DNA of 64,000 bases from Bacillota bacterium (GTDB lineage Bacteria; Bacillota; Bacilli; Paenibacillales; Paenibacillaceae), in assembly GCA_023391635.1 (NCBI GenBank), contig JAEWAQ010000026.1, forward strand, positions 1-64,000, in the 5' to 3' direction. Shown here one piece after another: positions 25,624 to 35,127 of this stretch. A program made the translations under genes and the position numbers. The stretch's first letter is position 1. Every line of letters begins with the position of its first letter. The notes under the pieces are model-generated. The model saw nothing but the letters and a program-made list of their open reading frames with translations, was not told the DNA's origin and did not search any database.

Positions 25624-26466
25624 TCACCCCTTGATTCCGGAATTGACGATCGACTGCACGTAATACTTCTGCAAGAACATAAACAGAAGCAGGATCGGCA
25701 ATGAGGCGATCGTATCGGCTGCGAGAATTTTGCCCCACTCCGTCGCTTCCAGGTTCGTGAAAGTGGCGATGGCCACCTGCAGCATCTGCTTGGTGCTGTC
25801 ATTAATGACGACGAGCGGCCACAAGTAGGCGTCCCACTGCCCGAGAAACATAATCAGCCCGACCGTGATAAGCGCGGGGACGGAGGAAGGAACGACGATG
25901 CGGGCATAGACGCCGAACCAGGAAGCCCCGTCGATGCGCGCCGCCTCCAGCAAATCCCGCGGCACCTCCGCGAAAAACTGCACAAGCAGGAAGATGCTGA
26001 ATACCGAGATGATCGCCGGCACAATCAGCGCCTGGAACGAATCGAGCCAGCCGAAGTCGTGAATGAGCATATAGGTCGGCACCATCGTCACTTCTCCGGG
26101 AATGACGAGCGCCGACAAGAACACGGCGAAGACGACGTTGCGGCCGCGAAACTTCAGCTTGGAGAAGGCGAAAGCCGCCATCGAATTGAACCATAGCGCC
26201 AGCAGCGTGACGACGACCGCCACAAACAGCGTGTTCTGGATATACAGCCCGAACGGCTTGCTGTCATCGGTGAACAGCGCGCGATAGTTATCCAGCGTCC
26301 ACTCTACCGGAACAAGCAAATGCCATTCCAGCGACACATATTGAAACAGCTCGTTTCGTGGCCTGAGCGAGCCAAGCATCATCCAGACGATCGGCAACAG
26401 GCAGACGAGGGCGATGACGATCATGAGGAGCCATCTGAGCAACGTACCGATTCGCAATTTGTTCAT
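25624..26466 (-). CDS. Carbohydrate ABC permease, MalG type
   Basis: A 280-residue CUT1 permease with six helices and the EAA loop EAARIDGASWFGVYARIVVP. AGGAGGCGGCGGTC precedes ATG 26466. The ending FLQKYYVQSIVNSGIKG is typical. It lies 12 bp after its partner and 5 bp before the exported DUF4185 enzyme, so uptake and extracellular cleavage are encoded in one transcript. Confidence 0.93.
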   Translation of the reverse strand: MNKLRIGTLLRWLLMIVIALVCLLPIVWMMLGSLRPRNELFQYVSLEWHLLVPVEWTLDNYRALFTDDSKPFGLYIQNTLFVAVVVTLLALWFNSMAAFAFSKLKFRGRNVVFAVFLSALVIPGEVTMVPTYMLIHDFGWLDSFQALIVPAIISVFSIFLLVQFFAEVPRDLLEAARIDGASWFGVYARIVVPSSVPALITVGLIMFLGQWDAYLWPLVVINDSTKQMLQVAIATFTNLEATEWGKILAADTIASLPILLLFMFLQKYYVQSIVNSGIKG

Positions 26467-26478
26467 GACCGCCGCCTC

Positions 26479-27366
26479 CTAATATTCCACATCGGATTTC
26501 AGCACCCGGAGCTGGACGATCGAGATGATCATGACGATCACGAACAGAAGGAACGCCGCGGCGGCTCCGTATCCGAGCTGCATTTGCAGGAAGGCCGTTT
26601 TGTAAATGAAATAGACGGCCGTCGTAGTGGAGTCTCCCGGCCCGCCGCCGGTCATGATGAAGACGGGGCCGGATATTTTGATCGCGTCCATCGTCGTAAT
26701 GATGATCACGAACGCCATCGTTCGGCGAAGCAGCGGCAGCGTAATGCGGAAAAACTGCTGCGTCCTGGTCGCGCCGTCCACCTCCGCCGCTTCATACAGG
26801 TCGACAGGAATGCCATTGAGGCCGGCAATGAAGACGATCATGAAAAAACCGGCGGCTTTCCACATGCCGAGCAGCATGATGCCGTACATGGCGGCGCTCG
26901 GGTCGGACAAGAAGGCGACAGGCGGTATGCCGAGCGTATGGAGAATGCTGTTGAGCAGGCCGTAATCCTTGTTGTATACGAGCTTGAACAGCGTCGAAGC
27001 CACGCCCATCGCGATGACGACCGGCAGAAAATAACTCGTGCGGAACAAGCCGGACAGCCATCGTTTCCGATAGACGAGCAGCGCCATCGCGAGCGCGATG
27101 ATCGTCTGCACCGGGATGACGACGACGGCAAAATGAAACGAATGAACAAGGCTGTTCAAAAACTTCGGATCGACGAGCAAATCCTTGTAGTTGCGAAATC
27201 CGATAAACTCGGAGACCGGATTGATCAGGCTGTGCTCCTTCAGGCTGATGATGAACGCATTGATCATCGGGTAGAACGTGAACAGCGCCAGGCTGATGAC
27301 CGCCGGCATAATGAAATAGAGCGCCGCCCGCTCTTCCTGCCTGCCGATGGACGTATCGCTTTTCAT
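26479..27366 (-). CDS. Carbohydrate ABC permease, MalF type
   Basis: A 295-residue CUT1 permease. Visible features are LYFIMPAVISLALFTFYPMINAF (first helix), the EAA loop EAAEVDGATRTQQFFRITLPLL, and TGGGPGDSTTTAVYFIYKTAF, a usual MalF/UgpA signature. It lies after the binding-protein gene at 27440, separated by a hairpin at 27402-27424. Confidence 0.93.
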   Translation of the reverse strand: MKSDTSIGRQEERAALYFIMPAVISLALFTFYPMINAFIISLKEHSLINPVSEFIGFRNYKDLLVDPKFLNSLVHSFHFAVVVIPVQTIIALAMALLVYRKRWLSGLFRTSYFLPVVIAMGVASTLFKLVYNKDYGLLNSILHTLGIPPVAFLSDPSAAMYGIMLLGMWKAAGFFMIVFIAGLNGIPVDLYEAAEVDGATRTQQFFRITLPLLRRTMAFVIIITTMDAIKISGPVFIMTGGGPGDSTTTAVYFIYKTAFLQMQLGYGAAAAFLLFVIVMIISIVQLRVLKSDVEY

Positions 27367-27401
27367 CTCACGCGCCCCTTCCCGGATGTGAATTCAGAAA
27401 A

Positions 27402-27424
27402 GAGAGAGCGTCCAAGGCTCTCCC
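27402..27424 (-). terminator. Intercistronic hairpin between binding protein and permeases
   Basis: GAGAGC (27404-27409), 7-base loop, GCTCTC (27417-27422). On the minus strand a short T-rich tract (TCTTTTC) follows. It probably causes partial termination or protects the 3' end of the binding-protein mRNA. Confidence 0.6.
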
Positions 27425-27439
27425 TTCTCCGGCGCCGGA

Positions 27440-28801
27440 TTAGCGGTACTTCTGCAATTCCTTGTCGATCGTATTCACCGCTTCCGTCAGCGCCTCGTCC
27501 AGATTGCGGTTCGCCGCGCCCAGATCGACGAACAGCTTCGACACCGATGTCGTCACGACCGGGTACGCCGGCGTTACCGGGCGCGGGTGCGCGAACTTGC
27601 TCGATTGTTCGACGAAGATGTTCATCGGATATTGCGTCAGCTCCGGGAAAGCCTCGGCTGTAGACAAGCGAGCCGGGAGATTCTTCGTTTCCTGGTACCA
27701 CACTTTGGCGCCCTCGACACCCGTCACCCAATTGACGAATTTCCACGCTTCGTCCGGATGCTTGGATGCCTTGGCGATGCCCATGTTCCAGCTCCCGTTC
27801 GGCGTCACCTGCTTGGCGTCCCGCCACAGCGGCGCGATATCCCAATCCTCGCCCAGCTTGAACTCGGGATGCGTCGAAGTGATGCCCGAAATCGCCCAAG
27901 GTCCGTTGACGATGATCCCCACTTTTCCGGTCTCGAACGGCTCCGGCGGCAATTCCTTGGCCGCTACTTTGTGCACATTGTAGAGCGAAGAGAAAAATTC
28001 AAGCCCTTTGCGCGATTCCGGAGAATCGAGGAAGCCTTTGACCTGCGTGCCGTCCGGGCTCAGGATTTCGCCGCCCGCCTGCCAGATGAACGGCATCTTG
28101 ACGAATGTAGAGCCTTCGTCGATGCCGAGTCCCCACGCCGGATCGATGCCGTATATTTTGTTTTTCGGATCATTGATTTTCGTTGCTGCGTCCAGTACTT
28201 GCTCCCAAGTCCACGGCTGCGAAGGATCTTTGGACGGAAGCGCGACGCCATTTTTCTCGAACAGCTTCTTGTTGTAGAACATTCCGATGCTCGCGTCGTT
28301 CTGAGGCGCTGCGTACACATGGCCGTTGTACGTCAGACTTTGCAGCACCGGCGGCGCGATATCGTCTTTGTTGCCGTCCGCATCCAAGTAATCATCCAGC
28401 GACAGCAAGGCGTCTTGATGGGCGTACGCCGCGAGGTTCGGTCCGTCGATTCCCATAATATCCGGCGGATTGCCTGCGCCAAGCGCGGTCCTCAGCTTCG
28501 TTTCATAATCGCCGTAGGGGATGGCTTCCATTTTGACCTTAATGCCGGGGTTCGCTTCCTCGAACGTTTGAATTAATTTTTTCAGCGTATCGATCTCCGG
28601 TTTGAAATCATGACGCCAATAGACGATCTCCACCTGCTTGCCATCGCTCGCTTTCGAATTGTCGGCAGATTTGCTGGCGCTCGGTTCGCCTCCTGAACCG
28701 GATGAAGCGCCGTTCGATTTGCCGGAGGAACACGCCGCCAGCACACTGACGATCATGCATATCGCCAGCAGCAACACCGAGGCTTTCTTCTTTGTCCACA
28801 T
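27440..28801 (-). CDS. Sugar-binding lipoprotein (MalE/UgpB-like)
   Basis: A 453-residue CUT1 solute-binding lipoprotein. Lipobox is SVLAACSSGKS (acylated Cys about residue 24). The mature part starts with VEIVYWRHDFKPEIDTLKKL, then FEEANPGIKVKMEAIPYGDYETKLRTALGAGNPPDIMG, typical of family 1 binding proteins. It is followed by its two permeases and the exported DUF4185 enzyme, and preceded by a YesN/YesM pair. An LacI/CcpA-like palindrome stands at 28827-28840 in its promoter region. Confidence 0.93.
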   Translation of the reverse strand: MWTKKKASVLLLAICMIVSVLAACSSGKSNGASSGSGGEPSASKSADNSKASDGKQVEIVYWRHDFKPEIDTLKKLIQTFEEANPGIKVKMEAIPYGDYETKLRTALGAGNPPDIMGIDGPNLAAYAHQDALLSLDDYLDADGNKDDIAPPVLQSLTYNGHVYAAPQNDASIGMFYNKKLFEKNGVALPSKDPSQPWTWEQVLDAATKINDPKNKIYGIDPAWGLGIDEGSTFVKMPFIWQAGGEILSPDGTQVKGFLDSPESRKGLEFFSSLYNVHKVAAKELPPEPFETGKVGIIVNGPWAISGITSTHPEFKLGEDWDIAPLWRDAKQVTPNGSWNMGIAKASKHPDEAWKFVNWVTGVEGAKVWYQETKNLPARLSTAEAFPELTQYPMNIFVEQSSKFAHPRPVTPAYPVVTTSVSKLFVDLGAANRNLDEALTEAVNTIDKELQKYR

Positions 28802-28826
28802 ACGATCCCGCCCTTTGATAGGAAGT

Positions 28827-28840
28827 TGAAATCGATTGCA
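28827..28840. promoter_or_regulatory. LacI/cre-like operator before the binding-protein gene
   Basis: TGAAATCGATTGCA, a near-palindrome, matches 13 of 14 positions of the CcpA cre consensus TGWNANCGNTNWCA. It shares AATCGATTGCA with the site before GH172-B (46059-46072, opposite strand). It lies about 26-39 bp upstream of the start codon. Confidence 0.6.
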
Positions 28841-28924
28841 TATTTACTGTATCACGTCAACGTCCCGGCGGGCTTTCATCCTCTTTGGCACCGGGCATGC
28901 AATTTTTTTAGATCATTCGCCTGC

Positions 28925-30487
28925 CTAATCCGCATGCAGGAAAGGCTTGCGATATTCGCTCGGGCCGAGCCCGTATTGGCCTTTGAACACACTGCTGAAA
29001 TAGGCTTGACTGGAGAATCCCGTCAATTGGGCGACATCCGCTATTTTCAAATGCGGCTCCTTCAGAAGTTCGCAGGCGTGCTTCAGACGGACCGTCTGCA
29101 AGTACTCGCTGAAGGTGCTCCCGGTCGTGCGCTTGAACAAGTCGGATAAATAAGCCGCATTGTAATGGTACCGCTCGGCCAGCGCCGCCAGAGACAACTC
29201 GTCCGCATAGTGCTCGCAGATATATTTGCGGATCGCCGCAATCGGATCTTCCTTGCCGTTCATCTTCTGCTGCTGCAAGGAAGCGATCACCTGCCGCGAC
29301 ACGTCCCGAATGCTGCCTGCAATCCGTTCGACCGTGTCATAACTCCATGTCGTATTGATATAGGGCCAGAGCATCGTTTGCAAATTCGGTTCTTTCAAAT
29401 CGTGTTTGTGCATCCATTCGTCCAACGCCAGGCATAGCTGCACCAGAAAGAAGGAGAACGATTGCACGGACGATTGCCGGCCGATCAGCGCAATTTCCTC
29501 CAATGCCTGCATCGATTGCGGTTCGTTCATTTGATCTACGGCATAGATGAACTTCCGGATGACGGCGTTCGGCATGTTCTCGCCTTCCTCCCGGTCGTCA
29601 TCGTAGATCGTCTGCGACACCGGTTCGGGCTTGCTCCGGCTTAACGACAACAGGCTCGACTCCATCCCTTCTTTCCAGCCCCGGATCCCTTGCACCGGGT
29701 GGCTGACGCCGATGACGAGCTCCAGCCGCAAGCAGTCCGCCGTCTTCGCCCTAAGCTCATGCAGGAATCGATGCAGCCCTTGCCGCCCAGCCTCGCCTGA
29801 ATTTGAAATCCCGTCCTGACGGACGATAAAATGCACTTTGTCCGTCTGGCTCGGATCGCGCAGGATCGCGACATCGGGATCCCATTGCGAAGCGATCTCC
29901 AGCATGAGCAAGTGGAAGGCGTCTTTGAAGGAGGAGCCCGGCGAAGAGGAACCGACAAGCCTGGCGGGAGGAACGCGCATTTCCGCCGTCACGAATCGGA
30001 AGCCTGTTTGCGGTTCGGCCCAATCCGACATGCCGTAGAGATGGAGCAGTTCCTTGGCCTCGATTAACGAGACCGGTTCCTGCATAATTTTCAGCAATAC
30101 GGACTCCCGCTGCTCGTCCAGTTCCTTCTTCATTCTCCCCAGCATGGCGATCAATTCGTCCTTGAGCACCGGCTTGAGCAAATAATCCTTGGCGCCTTGC
30201 CTGATCGCCGTCTGAATCAATGGGAAATCGGAATAGGCAGACAGGACGGCCGTTCGTGTCCGCGGATGATGCAGCGCGCATTGCTGCAGCAATTCCAAGC
30301 CGCCCATGACCGGCATCCGAATATCGGTCACGACGACCGGCACTTGCCGAATTTGCAGCTTCGCGAGCGCCTCCTGGCCGTTGGAGGCTTCGTGCAAGAT
30401 GCGAAATCCGCAAGATGACCAGTCCAGCTTGAGCGACAACCCGGTTCTGATTTCCGCCGAATCGTCCACGATCATGATATCGTACAT
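28925..30487 (-). CDS. YesN-type response regulator with AraC DNA-binding domain
   Basis: A 520-residue regulator. The receiver domain has D8/D9, phospho-acceptor D55 (VVVTDIRMP), S83 and K105 (LLKPV). A middle region of about 280 residues is followed by an AraC HTH pair (LSLAALAERYHYNAAYLSDLFKR and IADVAQLTGFSSQAYFSSVFKG). Start ATG 30487 lies 7 bp after the kinase stop; the kinase stop TGA lies within the GAAGGAGTGA ribosome site, so translation is probably coupled. It should activate the adjacent transporter operon at 28801. Confidence 0.93.
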   Translation of the reverse strand: MYDIMIVDDSAEIRTGLSLKLDWSSCGFRILHEASNGQEALAKLQIRQVPVVVTDIRMPVMGGLELLQQCALHHPRTRTAVLSAYSDFPLIQTAIRQGAKDYLLKPVLKDELIAMLGRMKKELDEQRESVLLKIMQEPVSLIEAKELLHLYGMSDWAEPQTGFRFVTAEMRVPPARLVGSSSPGSSFKDAFHLLMLEIASQWDPDVAILRDPSQTDKVHFIVRQDGISNSGEAGRQGLHRFLHELRAKTADCLRLELVIGVSHPVQGIRGWKEGMESSLLSLSRSKPEPVSQTIYDDDREEGENMPNAVIRKFIYAVDQMNEPQSMQALEEIALIGRQSSVQSFSFFLVQLCLALDEWMHKHDLKEPNLQTMLWPYINTTWSYDTVERIAGSIRDVSRQVIASLQQQKMNGKEDPIAAIRKYICEHYADELSLAALAERYHYNAAYLSDLFKRTTGSTFSEYLQTVRLKHACELLKEPHLKIADVAQLTGFSSQAYFSSVFKGQYGLGPSEYRKPFLHAD

Positions 30488-30494
30488 GGCAAGC

Positions 30495-32252
30495 TCACTC
30501 CTTCACGGGAATGACCATCGTAATTTCCGTCCCTTGCCCGGCAGACGTGCGAATGTCGAAGAAGAACCGGCTTCCGTAATATAATCGGCCTCTGGCCATG
30601 ACGTTCTTCAAACCTACGCCCTTCTCTCCGATCTGCAGCACGTCCTGCGCGAAATTCAGCTCCGCGTCCCGGGTTAGTTCCTTCAATACGTCATCGGGTA
30701 TGCCGACGCCGTTATCTCCGATGACGAACCGCAACTCATCCGCCCGTTCGGAGATGGAGATGGAAATTCGGGCGATCTCCACGATCCCCAGGCTGTATTT
30801 GACGGCATTCTCGATTAAGGGCTGAAGCAGCAGCTTCGGAATGAGCAGATCGTCCCGGATATGATCGTCGACGATGTTGAATTGAACCCGATTGCCGTAA
30901 CAAACGGACAGTATGGAGGTGAAGGCGCGAATCAGGCGAATTTCATCCGCGAGCCGAATCTGTTCGTTGTCGACCCGAAGCGTGGAACGGAGCATCAAGT
31001 TCAGTTCGTGCACGACGCGATCCATATCCTGATTCCTCCCTTGCAAAGCCAGGGAAGAGATGACTTCAAGCGTGTTGCTCAGGAAATGCGGATTAATCTG
31101 CAGCAACAGCGCTTTGTATTCGGCATTGCGTCTCCTGAGGTTTTGCGCGTATTCCGTTTCAATATACGATTGCAGCCGATGGACCATGTTCTGGTAGTTG
31201 GAAGTTAAATACCCGATTTCCGATTGCTTGGTTTTGAGACTGTTCAACACGGCATGGCCTTTCAGGAAATCGCCGGCTTCCACGAATCTCATCGACTTGA
31301 CGATGCGCGTGATCGGCGCCGCAATGCCCGAAGAGAACCAGAACGCTAACGCGACTGTGGCCGCAAGCAGCAATACGGCTACGATCAGCACATTTTGTCT
31401 GGCCGCGTTGATACGCTCGAACAGTTCCGTTTCCGATACGCTTCCGACAATCGCCCAATCGAGCCCGGTCAGCGGCCGGTAAAAATAGATCGTCTTGCTG
31501 GCATCGTCCCGATAGATGCCGGCGCCGTCGTCCCCTTCGTCATAGAACCTCACCCGTTCAAGCAAGGGCCCCGGCATGTTTGCAAGCTGCTGGCCCAGCA
31601 CGGATTCCCCATTCCCTGTAATCAAGTAAGATTTGCCCGTCGCTCCGAGCGTAATCTTCTCCAGCGGCTCCAGCAATGTCTGGGTTCTCAGATTGATCTT
31701 CAGAATGCCGACTTCCCGCAAATTCATCAAATCGGACAACGGATAAACAAGTCCGAATACGCGGGTGTTGTTCTGTACGGTGCCGTTCTGCCTGCGGTCA
31801 TAGTGAGCGGTTTGCCAGCGCGTGCCTTCGTTGCGGTAAGCCTCGTACCATTCGCTGTGCAAATATTCATCCCCGTCCAGGTTCCACAGATCCCAGGCCC
31901 CATAGTAGAGATTGACCGAGAAAATGACAGGGCTGCTGCTGACGACGGCATCGAAATATTTTCTCATTTTCATGTTTTGCAGCAGCTGCTGCACGGCATC
32001 CGGCTCCGACCGCGCGCGAATCCAGCTTTGGGTCGTCTCGTTGCGCAAAATCTGGTTCGCCGCATTCATCGCCTGCCCGATCGTACCTTCCACGAAGCCG
32101 GCGTATTGATTCAGCGTCTGCACGGTGGAAGTTTCAATCGATTCGCGCAGTGCGCCAGCCGCTTGCTGCCAGAACAAATAGCCCATGATGACGAAGGGAA
32201 CGACCAGCAAGACGATAATCGAAATTACTTGCGTGCGGATCGAGTAGAACAT
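30495..32252 (-). CDS. YesM-type sensor histidine kinase
   Basis: A 585-residue membrane kinase. TM1 is about 8-28, followed by an extracellular Cache-type region (about 35-280), TM2 about 285-306, HAMP, and a HisKA_7TM/YesM-type dimerisation helix with H389 in LLQINPHFLSNTLEV. The ATPase domain shows LLQPLIENAVKYSL and IGDNGVGIPDD. GGAAGGCGGGAAGCC precedes ATG 32252. The partner regulator follows. The external domain probably senses a sugar-bound binding protein or free oligosaccharide. Confidence 0.93.
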   Translation of the reverse strand: MFYSIRTQVISIIVLLVVPFVIMGYLFWQQAAGALRESIETSTVQTLNQYAGFVEGTIGQAMNAANQILRNETTQSWIRARSEPDAVQQLLQNMKMRKYFDAVVSSSPVIFSVNLYYGAWDLWNLDGDEYLHSEWYEAYRNEGTRWQTAHYDRRQNGTVQNNTRVFGLVYPLSDLMNLREVGILKINLRTQTLLEPLEKITLGATGKSYLITGNGESVLGQQLANMPGPLLERVRFYDEGDDGAGIYRDDASKTIYFYRPLTGLDWAIVGSVSETELFERINAARQNVLIVAVLLLAATVALAFWFSSGIAAPITRIVKSMRFVEAGDFLKGHAVLNSLKTKQSEIGYLTSNYQNMVHRLQSYIETEYAQNLRRRNAEYKALLLQINPHFLSNTLEVISSLALQGRNQDMDRVVHELNLMLRSTLRVDNEQIRLADEIRLIRAFTSILSVCYGNRVQFNIVDDHIRDDLLIPKLLLQPLIENAVKYSLGIVEIARISISISERADELRFVIGDNGVGIPDDVLKELTRDAELNFAQDVLQIGEKGVGLKNVMARGRLYYGSRFFFDIRTSAGQGTEITMVIPVKE

Positions 32253-32333
32253 GGCTTCCCGCCTTCCTGGACTCGAGGGGTGATGAACGCAAATAAACCG
32301 CCTGATGGACGGTTTATTCGTTGCGACGGGCGA

Positions 32334-33356
32334 TCATGATCGCTTCGGCTTGACGCTGGATTCCCGCACGATGAGCGCGGGCTCGATGATTCGCTCCGCC
32401 TCGTCTATCGGACGGCCTTGCAGGCGATCCATCAGCACTTGCGCCGCCTGCCGCCCGATCTCTTCCTGCGCGAGCGACACGCTCGTCAGCTTCGGATGCA
32501 CCCTGGAGGCGATGTCCAGGTTGTCCATGCCGACAATGGCGATGTCGCCGGGAATGCTGAGCCCGGCTTCCTCGCATGCCCGCATGATGCCGATCGCCAT
32601 CAGGTCGTTCGCCGCGACGATCGCTTCCGGCCGATCGGGACCTGAAAGCATATGCTTGGAAGCCCAGTATCCGCCGTGCTCCGTATAGTCGGATTCGGCG
32701 ATCAGGTTGTCGTTGACCGCTAGGCCAGCTTCCAGCATCGCATCGCGATAGCCGCAGAACCGCTGGTAGCCGGTCTGCTCCTGCAAGCCGCCGCCGACGT
32801 AGCCGATTCTTCGCATGCCCTGTTCAATCAGATGGCGAGTGCCGAGCCCGATGCCGGCATACGTGTCGACGTAGACATAATTGAAGCGGTCTTTGCCTGT
32901 CGCGGACACATACTTGTTCGTCAGCACGACCGGCGCGTTCAGCTTGTTGATCGCCCGGATGTTCTCCTTGCAGAAATGGAAAGACACCATGATCATGCCG
33001 TCAGCCACTTTCTCCTGCAAGTTCTGCACGGCTTTCAGTTCTTCGACCAGGCTGTGCTTCGTATAGAACAAGATCATGAGATAGCCGTAAGTTTCCAACA
33101 CCTGATTGATTCCGCTGATCATGTCGAAGTAGAACGGGTTGCAAATGTCGGGAACGGCAAAGATGATCTTGTTCGTCCGTCTCATCTTCAGCATGACCGC
33201 GGCGCTGTCCGGCGCATAATTGATTTCGCGCGCCGCCTTCAGCACCTTCGCCCTCGTCTCTTCCCGGCAATAGCCCCGACCAGACAGCGCCCGCGACACG
33301 GTCGATGGAGAGACCCCGACCCGTTCCGCAATGTGGTAGATCGTATGTTTATCCAT
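32334..33356 (-). CDS. LacI-family transcriptional regulator (A)
   Basis: A 340-residue LacI repressor. The N-terminal HTH is IYHIAERVGVSPSTVSRALSGRGY with the hinge NYAPDSAAVMLKM. A periplasmic-binding-protein-like effector domain follows (IIFAVPDICNPFYFDMISGINQV) with TSVSLAQEEIGRQAAQVLMDRLQG near the end. The ribosome site (AAAGAAGTGA) is weak. It lies between the kinase gene and a DUF4185-like lipoprotein gene, all on the same strand. It likely represses part of this cluster; the effector is unknown. Confidence 0.93.
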   Translation of the reverse strand: MDKHTIYHIAERVGVSPSTVSRALSGRGYCREETRAKVLKAAREINYAPDSAAVMLKMRRTNKIIFAVPDICNPFYFDMISGINQVLETYGYLMILFYTKHSLVEELKAVQNLQEKVADGMIMVSFHFCKENIRAINKLNAPVVLTNKYVSATGKDRFNYVYVDTYAGIGLGTRHLIEQGMRRIGYVGGGLQEQTGYQRFCGYRDAMLEAGLAVNDNLIAESDYTEHGGYWASKHMLSGPDRPEAIVAANDLMAIGIMRACEEAGLSIPGDIAIVGMDNLDIASRVHPKLTSVSLAQEEIGRQAAQVLMDRLQGRPIDEAERIIEPALIVRESSVKPKRS

Positions 33357-33387
33357 CGCGTCAAATCACTTCTTTCCCTCTATTCGG

Positions 33388-35094
33388 TCACTCGTAGTAG
33401 ACTTCCAATTCCGCAACGGACGAATACGCCTCTTCCCCGCCGGGCTTGCCGATGATCCGTACGCCGTCTCCCCACGTCTCTTCGAATTCGAAGGTATAGG
33501 TTTGACCTTCTGTGGTAGAATTCGCCGGATAAGGCGGCGTTACCTGCTTCTTGTTCACGTCGATCCATGCGAAATTTTGCCGGACTTGCACTCGAATGTC
33601 ATCGAACCATCCACCCGTCGTGCGCGGCGCCTCGGCCGTATACACGACTTTGTTCATTCGATAGGCCCGGGGCCATACGTACCCCCACCAGTCCTCCGTC
33701 TTGCGCTCGCCATTCCGGCTATCGGCCGATTCGCCCCGATCCCCGTCGTTCAACAGCGCGAGCTTGCCGTTGCCCATCGTACGCGCGAACGGAGCGACAT
33801 CGGGATCGGCAGACGGCAGCGCCAGATTGTCGCCGCTCTTGCCGTTGCTTGGCTTCGATTTCGCATAATGCGTCACTTTCAGCTTGCGCATCGAGAAGCT
33901 GTAATTTTTCACGCCGCCGACGAACGTATTGGCGTTCAGCCACATCTCGCGGCCGTCTGCGCTGATGAACTTGGACGGGATGACGGTCGCATAGCCGCCG
34001 TTGTTGCTCCGCGTCCAGGGATACACGCCGAAGTCCGCCGAGTAGAACCGCTTCCAAGGCCCCCAAGGCTTCGGCGCCTCGTAGAACTCGAACGTAAATT
34101 CCGTCCAGGAAGTAAACAGGTAACGATCCAAAGGCTTGTTGTAAACAATGCTGCCCTGGGAAATGACGGACATGTTGCCGAGGCCCTCGTTGATCAGGTC
34201 CGTGTAGACGCGGCGATCATCCTGCAATACCGGCTTGCGGTCCGCAAGATCGCCCGGTTTCGTCCACTTCGCCTTGCCGCGCAGGTCGCCGCTGTAGAAC
34301 TCCCAAGCGGAAATATCCTGGATGCGGTCCTTCGGCATTCTGGCCAAATACAGCTTCGTCGGATCTTCGACTACGTCATTGAACGAATCCCGCCAATTGT
34401 TGTCGAGCCCGTAGGCGTAGACGTAATCGTCGAACGTATTATTCGCGCCGTCCTTGCCGTAATCCAGAAACATGACGGTCGTAAATTGATGATCGTTGAA
34501 CATCGGCGCTTGCGGCCCTGCCGACCAAGTCCGGCCTTTATCCGTTGATCGGTAGATGGCGGCGGCTGGAGCCTCGTTGAAAATATCGCCCTGCGAATCG
34601 TCCTTGTTCAAATCCTGCACGGCCAAATACAAGACGCCGCCGACCGAAACCATGCCGGTGGGCTTGCGGTTGTATCGCACCGGATCCGACCATACGCGCC
34701 CGACTTCGTCGCCGGCCGCGAGCCGTTCGCCATCCAGATCCTTCGTCCGCGGCGAGCCCGTCATTCTGTTCACGACGATGTCCGCCCAATCGCCTCCGGA
34801 CACGTAGGCAAAGCCGATGCCGTCGCCGTTGGCCGTATACAGCGCATCGTCATCCGACCAGGCGGTCGGCCACAGATCGCCGTCGCTGAGCGTATCGTAA
34901 GTGTTGCCCGGCTCCAATGACACGGTGGAGAAGAACGTGCTGTCCTCCGGGATCACTTGTCCAGGCGCGCCTGGCGTCGATTGTGAGGTCATCTGCGGTT
35001 GTTCGCCTCCTATGCATCCTGATAGAAGCACCATCCCGGCCAACAGCAGGATCGATGCCCCTGCGAATATTGTGGATGCGCGCTTGCAGGTCAT
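33388..35094 (-). CDS. Exported DUF4185-like lipoprotein (propeller plus beta-sandwich)
   Basis: A 568-residue lipoprotein. ATG 35094 (MTCKRASTIF) has GGAG eight bases upstream; the GTG at 35103 does not fit as well. Lipobox is LLSGCIGG. The body shows propeller-type strands (IYRSTDKGRTWSAG, VYPWTRSNNGGYATV, YNKPLDRYLFTSWTEFTFEF) like DUF4185/sialidase folds, but lacks the GTDLG and NHWGDPG marks of the other two. The last 130 residues (GWFDDIRVQVRQN to VAELEVYYE) look like a discoidin-type carbohydrate-binding module. Probable extracellular glycosidase or glycan-binding protein; distant-homology search is needed to place it. Confidence 0.7.
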   Translation of the reverse strand: MTCKRASTIFAGASILLLAGMVLLSGCIGGEQPQMTSQSTPGAPGQVIPEDSTFFSTVSLEPGNTYDTLSDGDLWPTAWSDDDALYTANGDGIGFAYVSGGDWADIVVNRMTGSPRTKDLDGERLAAGDEVGRVWSDPVRYNRKPTGMVSVGGVLYLAVQDLNKDDSQGDIFNEAPAAAIYRSTDKGRTWSAGPQAPMFNDHQFTTVMFLDYGKDGANNTFDDYVYAYGLDNNWRDSFNDVVEDPTKLYLARMPKDRIQDISAWEFYSGDLRGKAKWTKPGDLADRKPVLQDDRRVYTDLINEGLGNMSVISQGSIVYNKPLDRYLFTSWTEFTFEFYEAPKPWGPWKRFYSADFGVYPWTRSNNGGYATVIPSKFISADGREMWLNANTFVGGVKNYSFSMRKLKVTHYAKSKPSNGKSGDNLALPSADPDVAPFARTMGNGKLALLNDGDRGESADSRNGERKTEDWWGYVWPRAYRMNKVVYTAEAPRTTGGWFDDIRVQVRQNFAWIDVNKKQVTPPYPANSTTEGQTYTFEFEETWGDGVRIIGKPGGEEAYSSVAELEVYYE

Positions 35095-35127
35095 GCCAAT
35101 CACTCCAATCCGACAGACGGGCTGCGA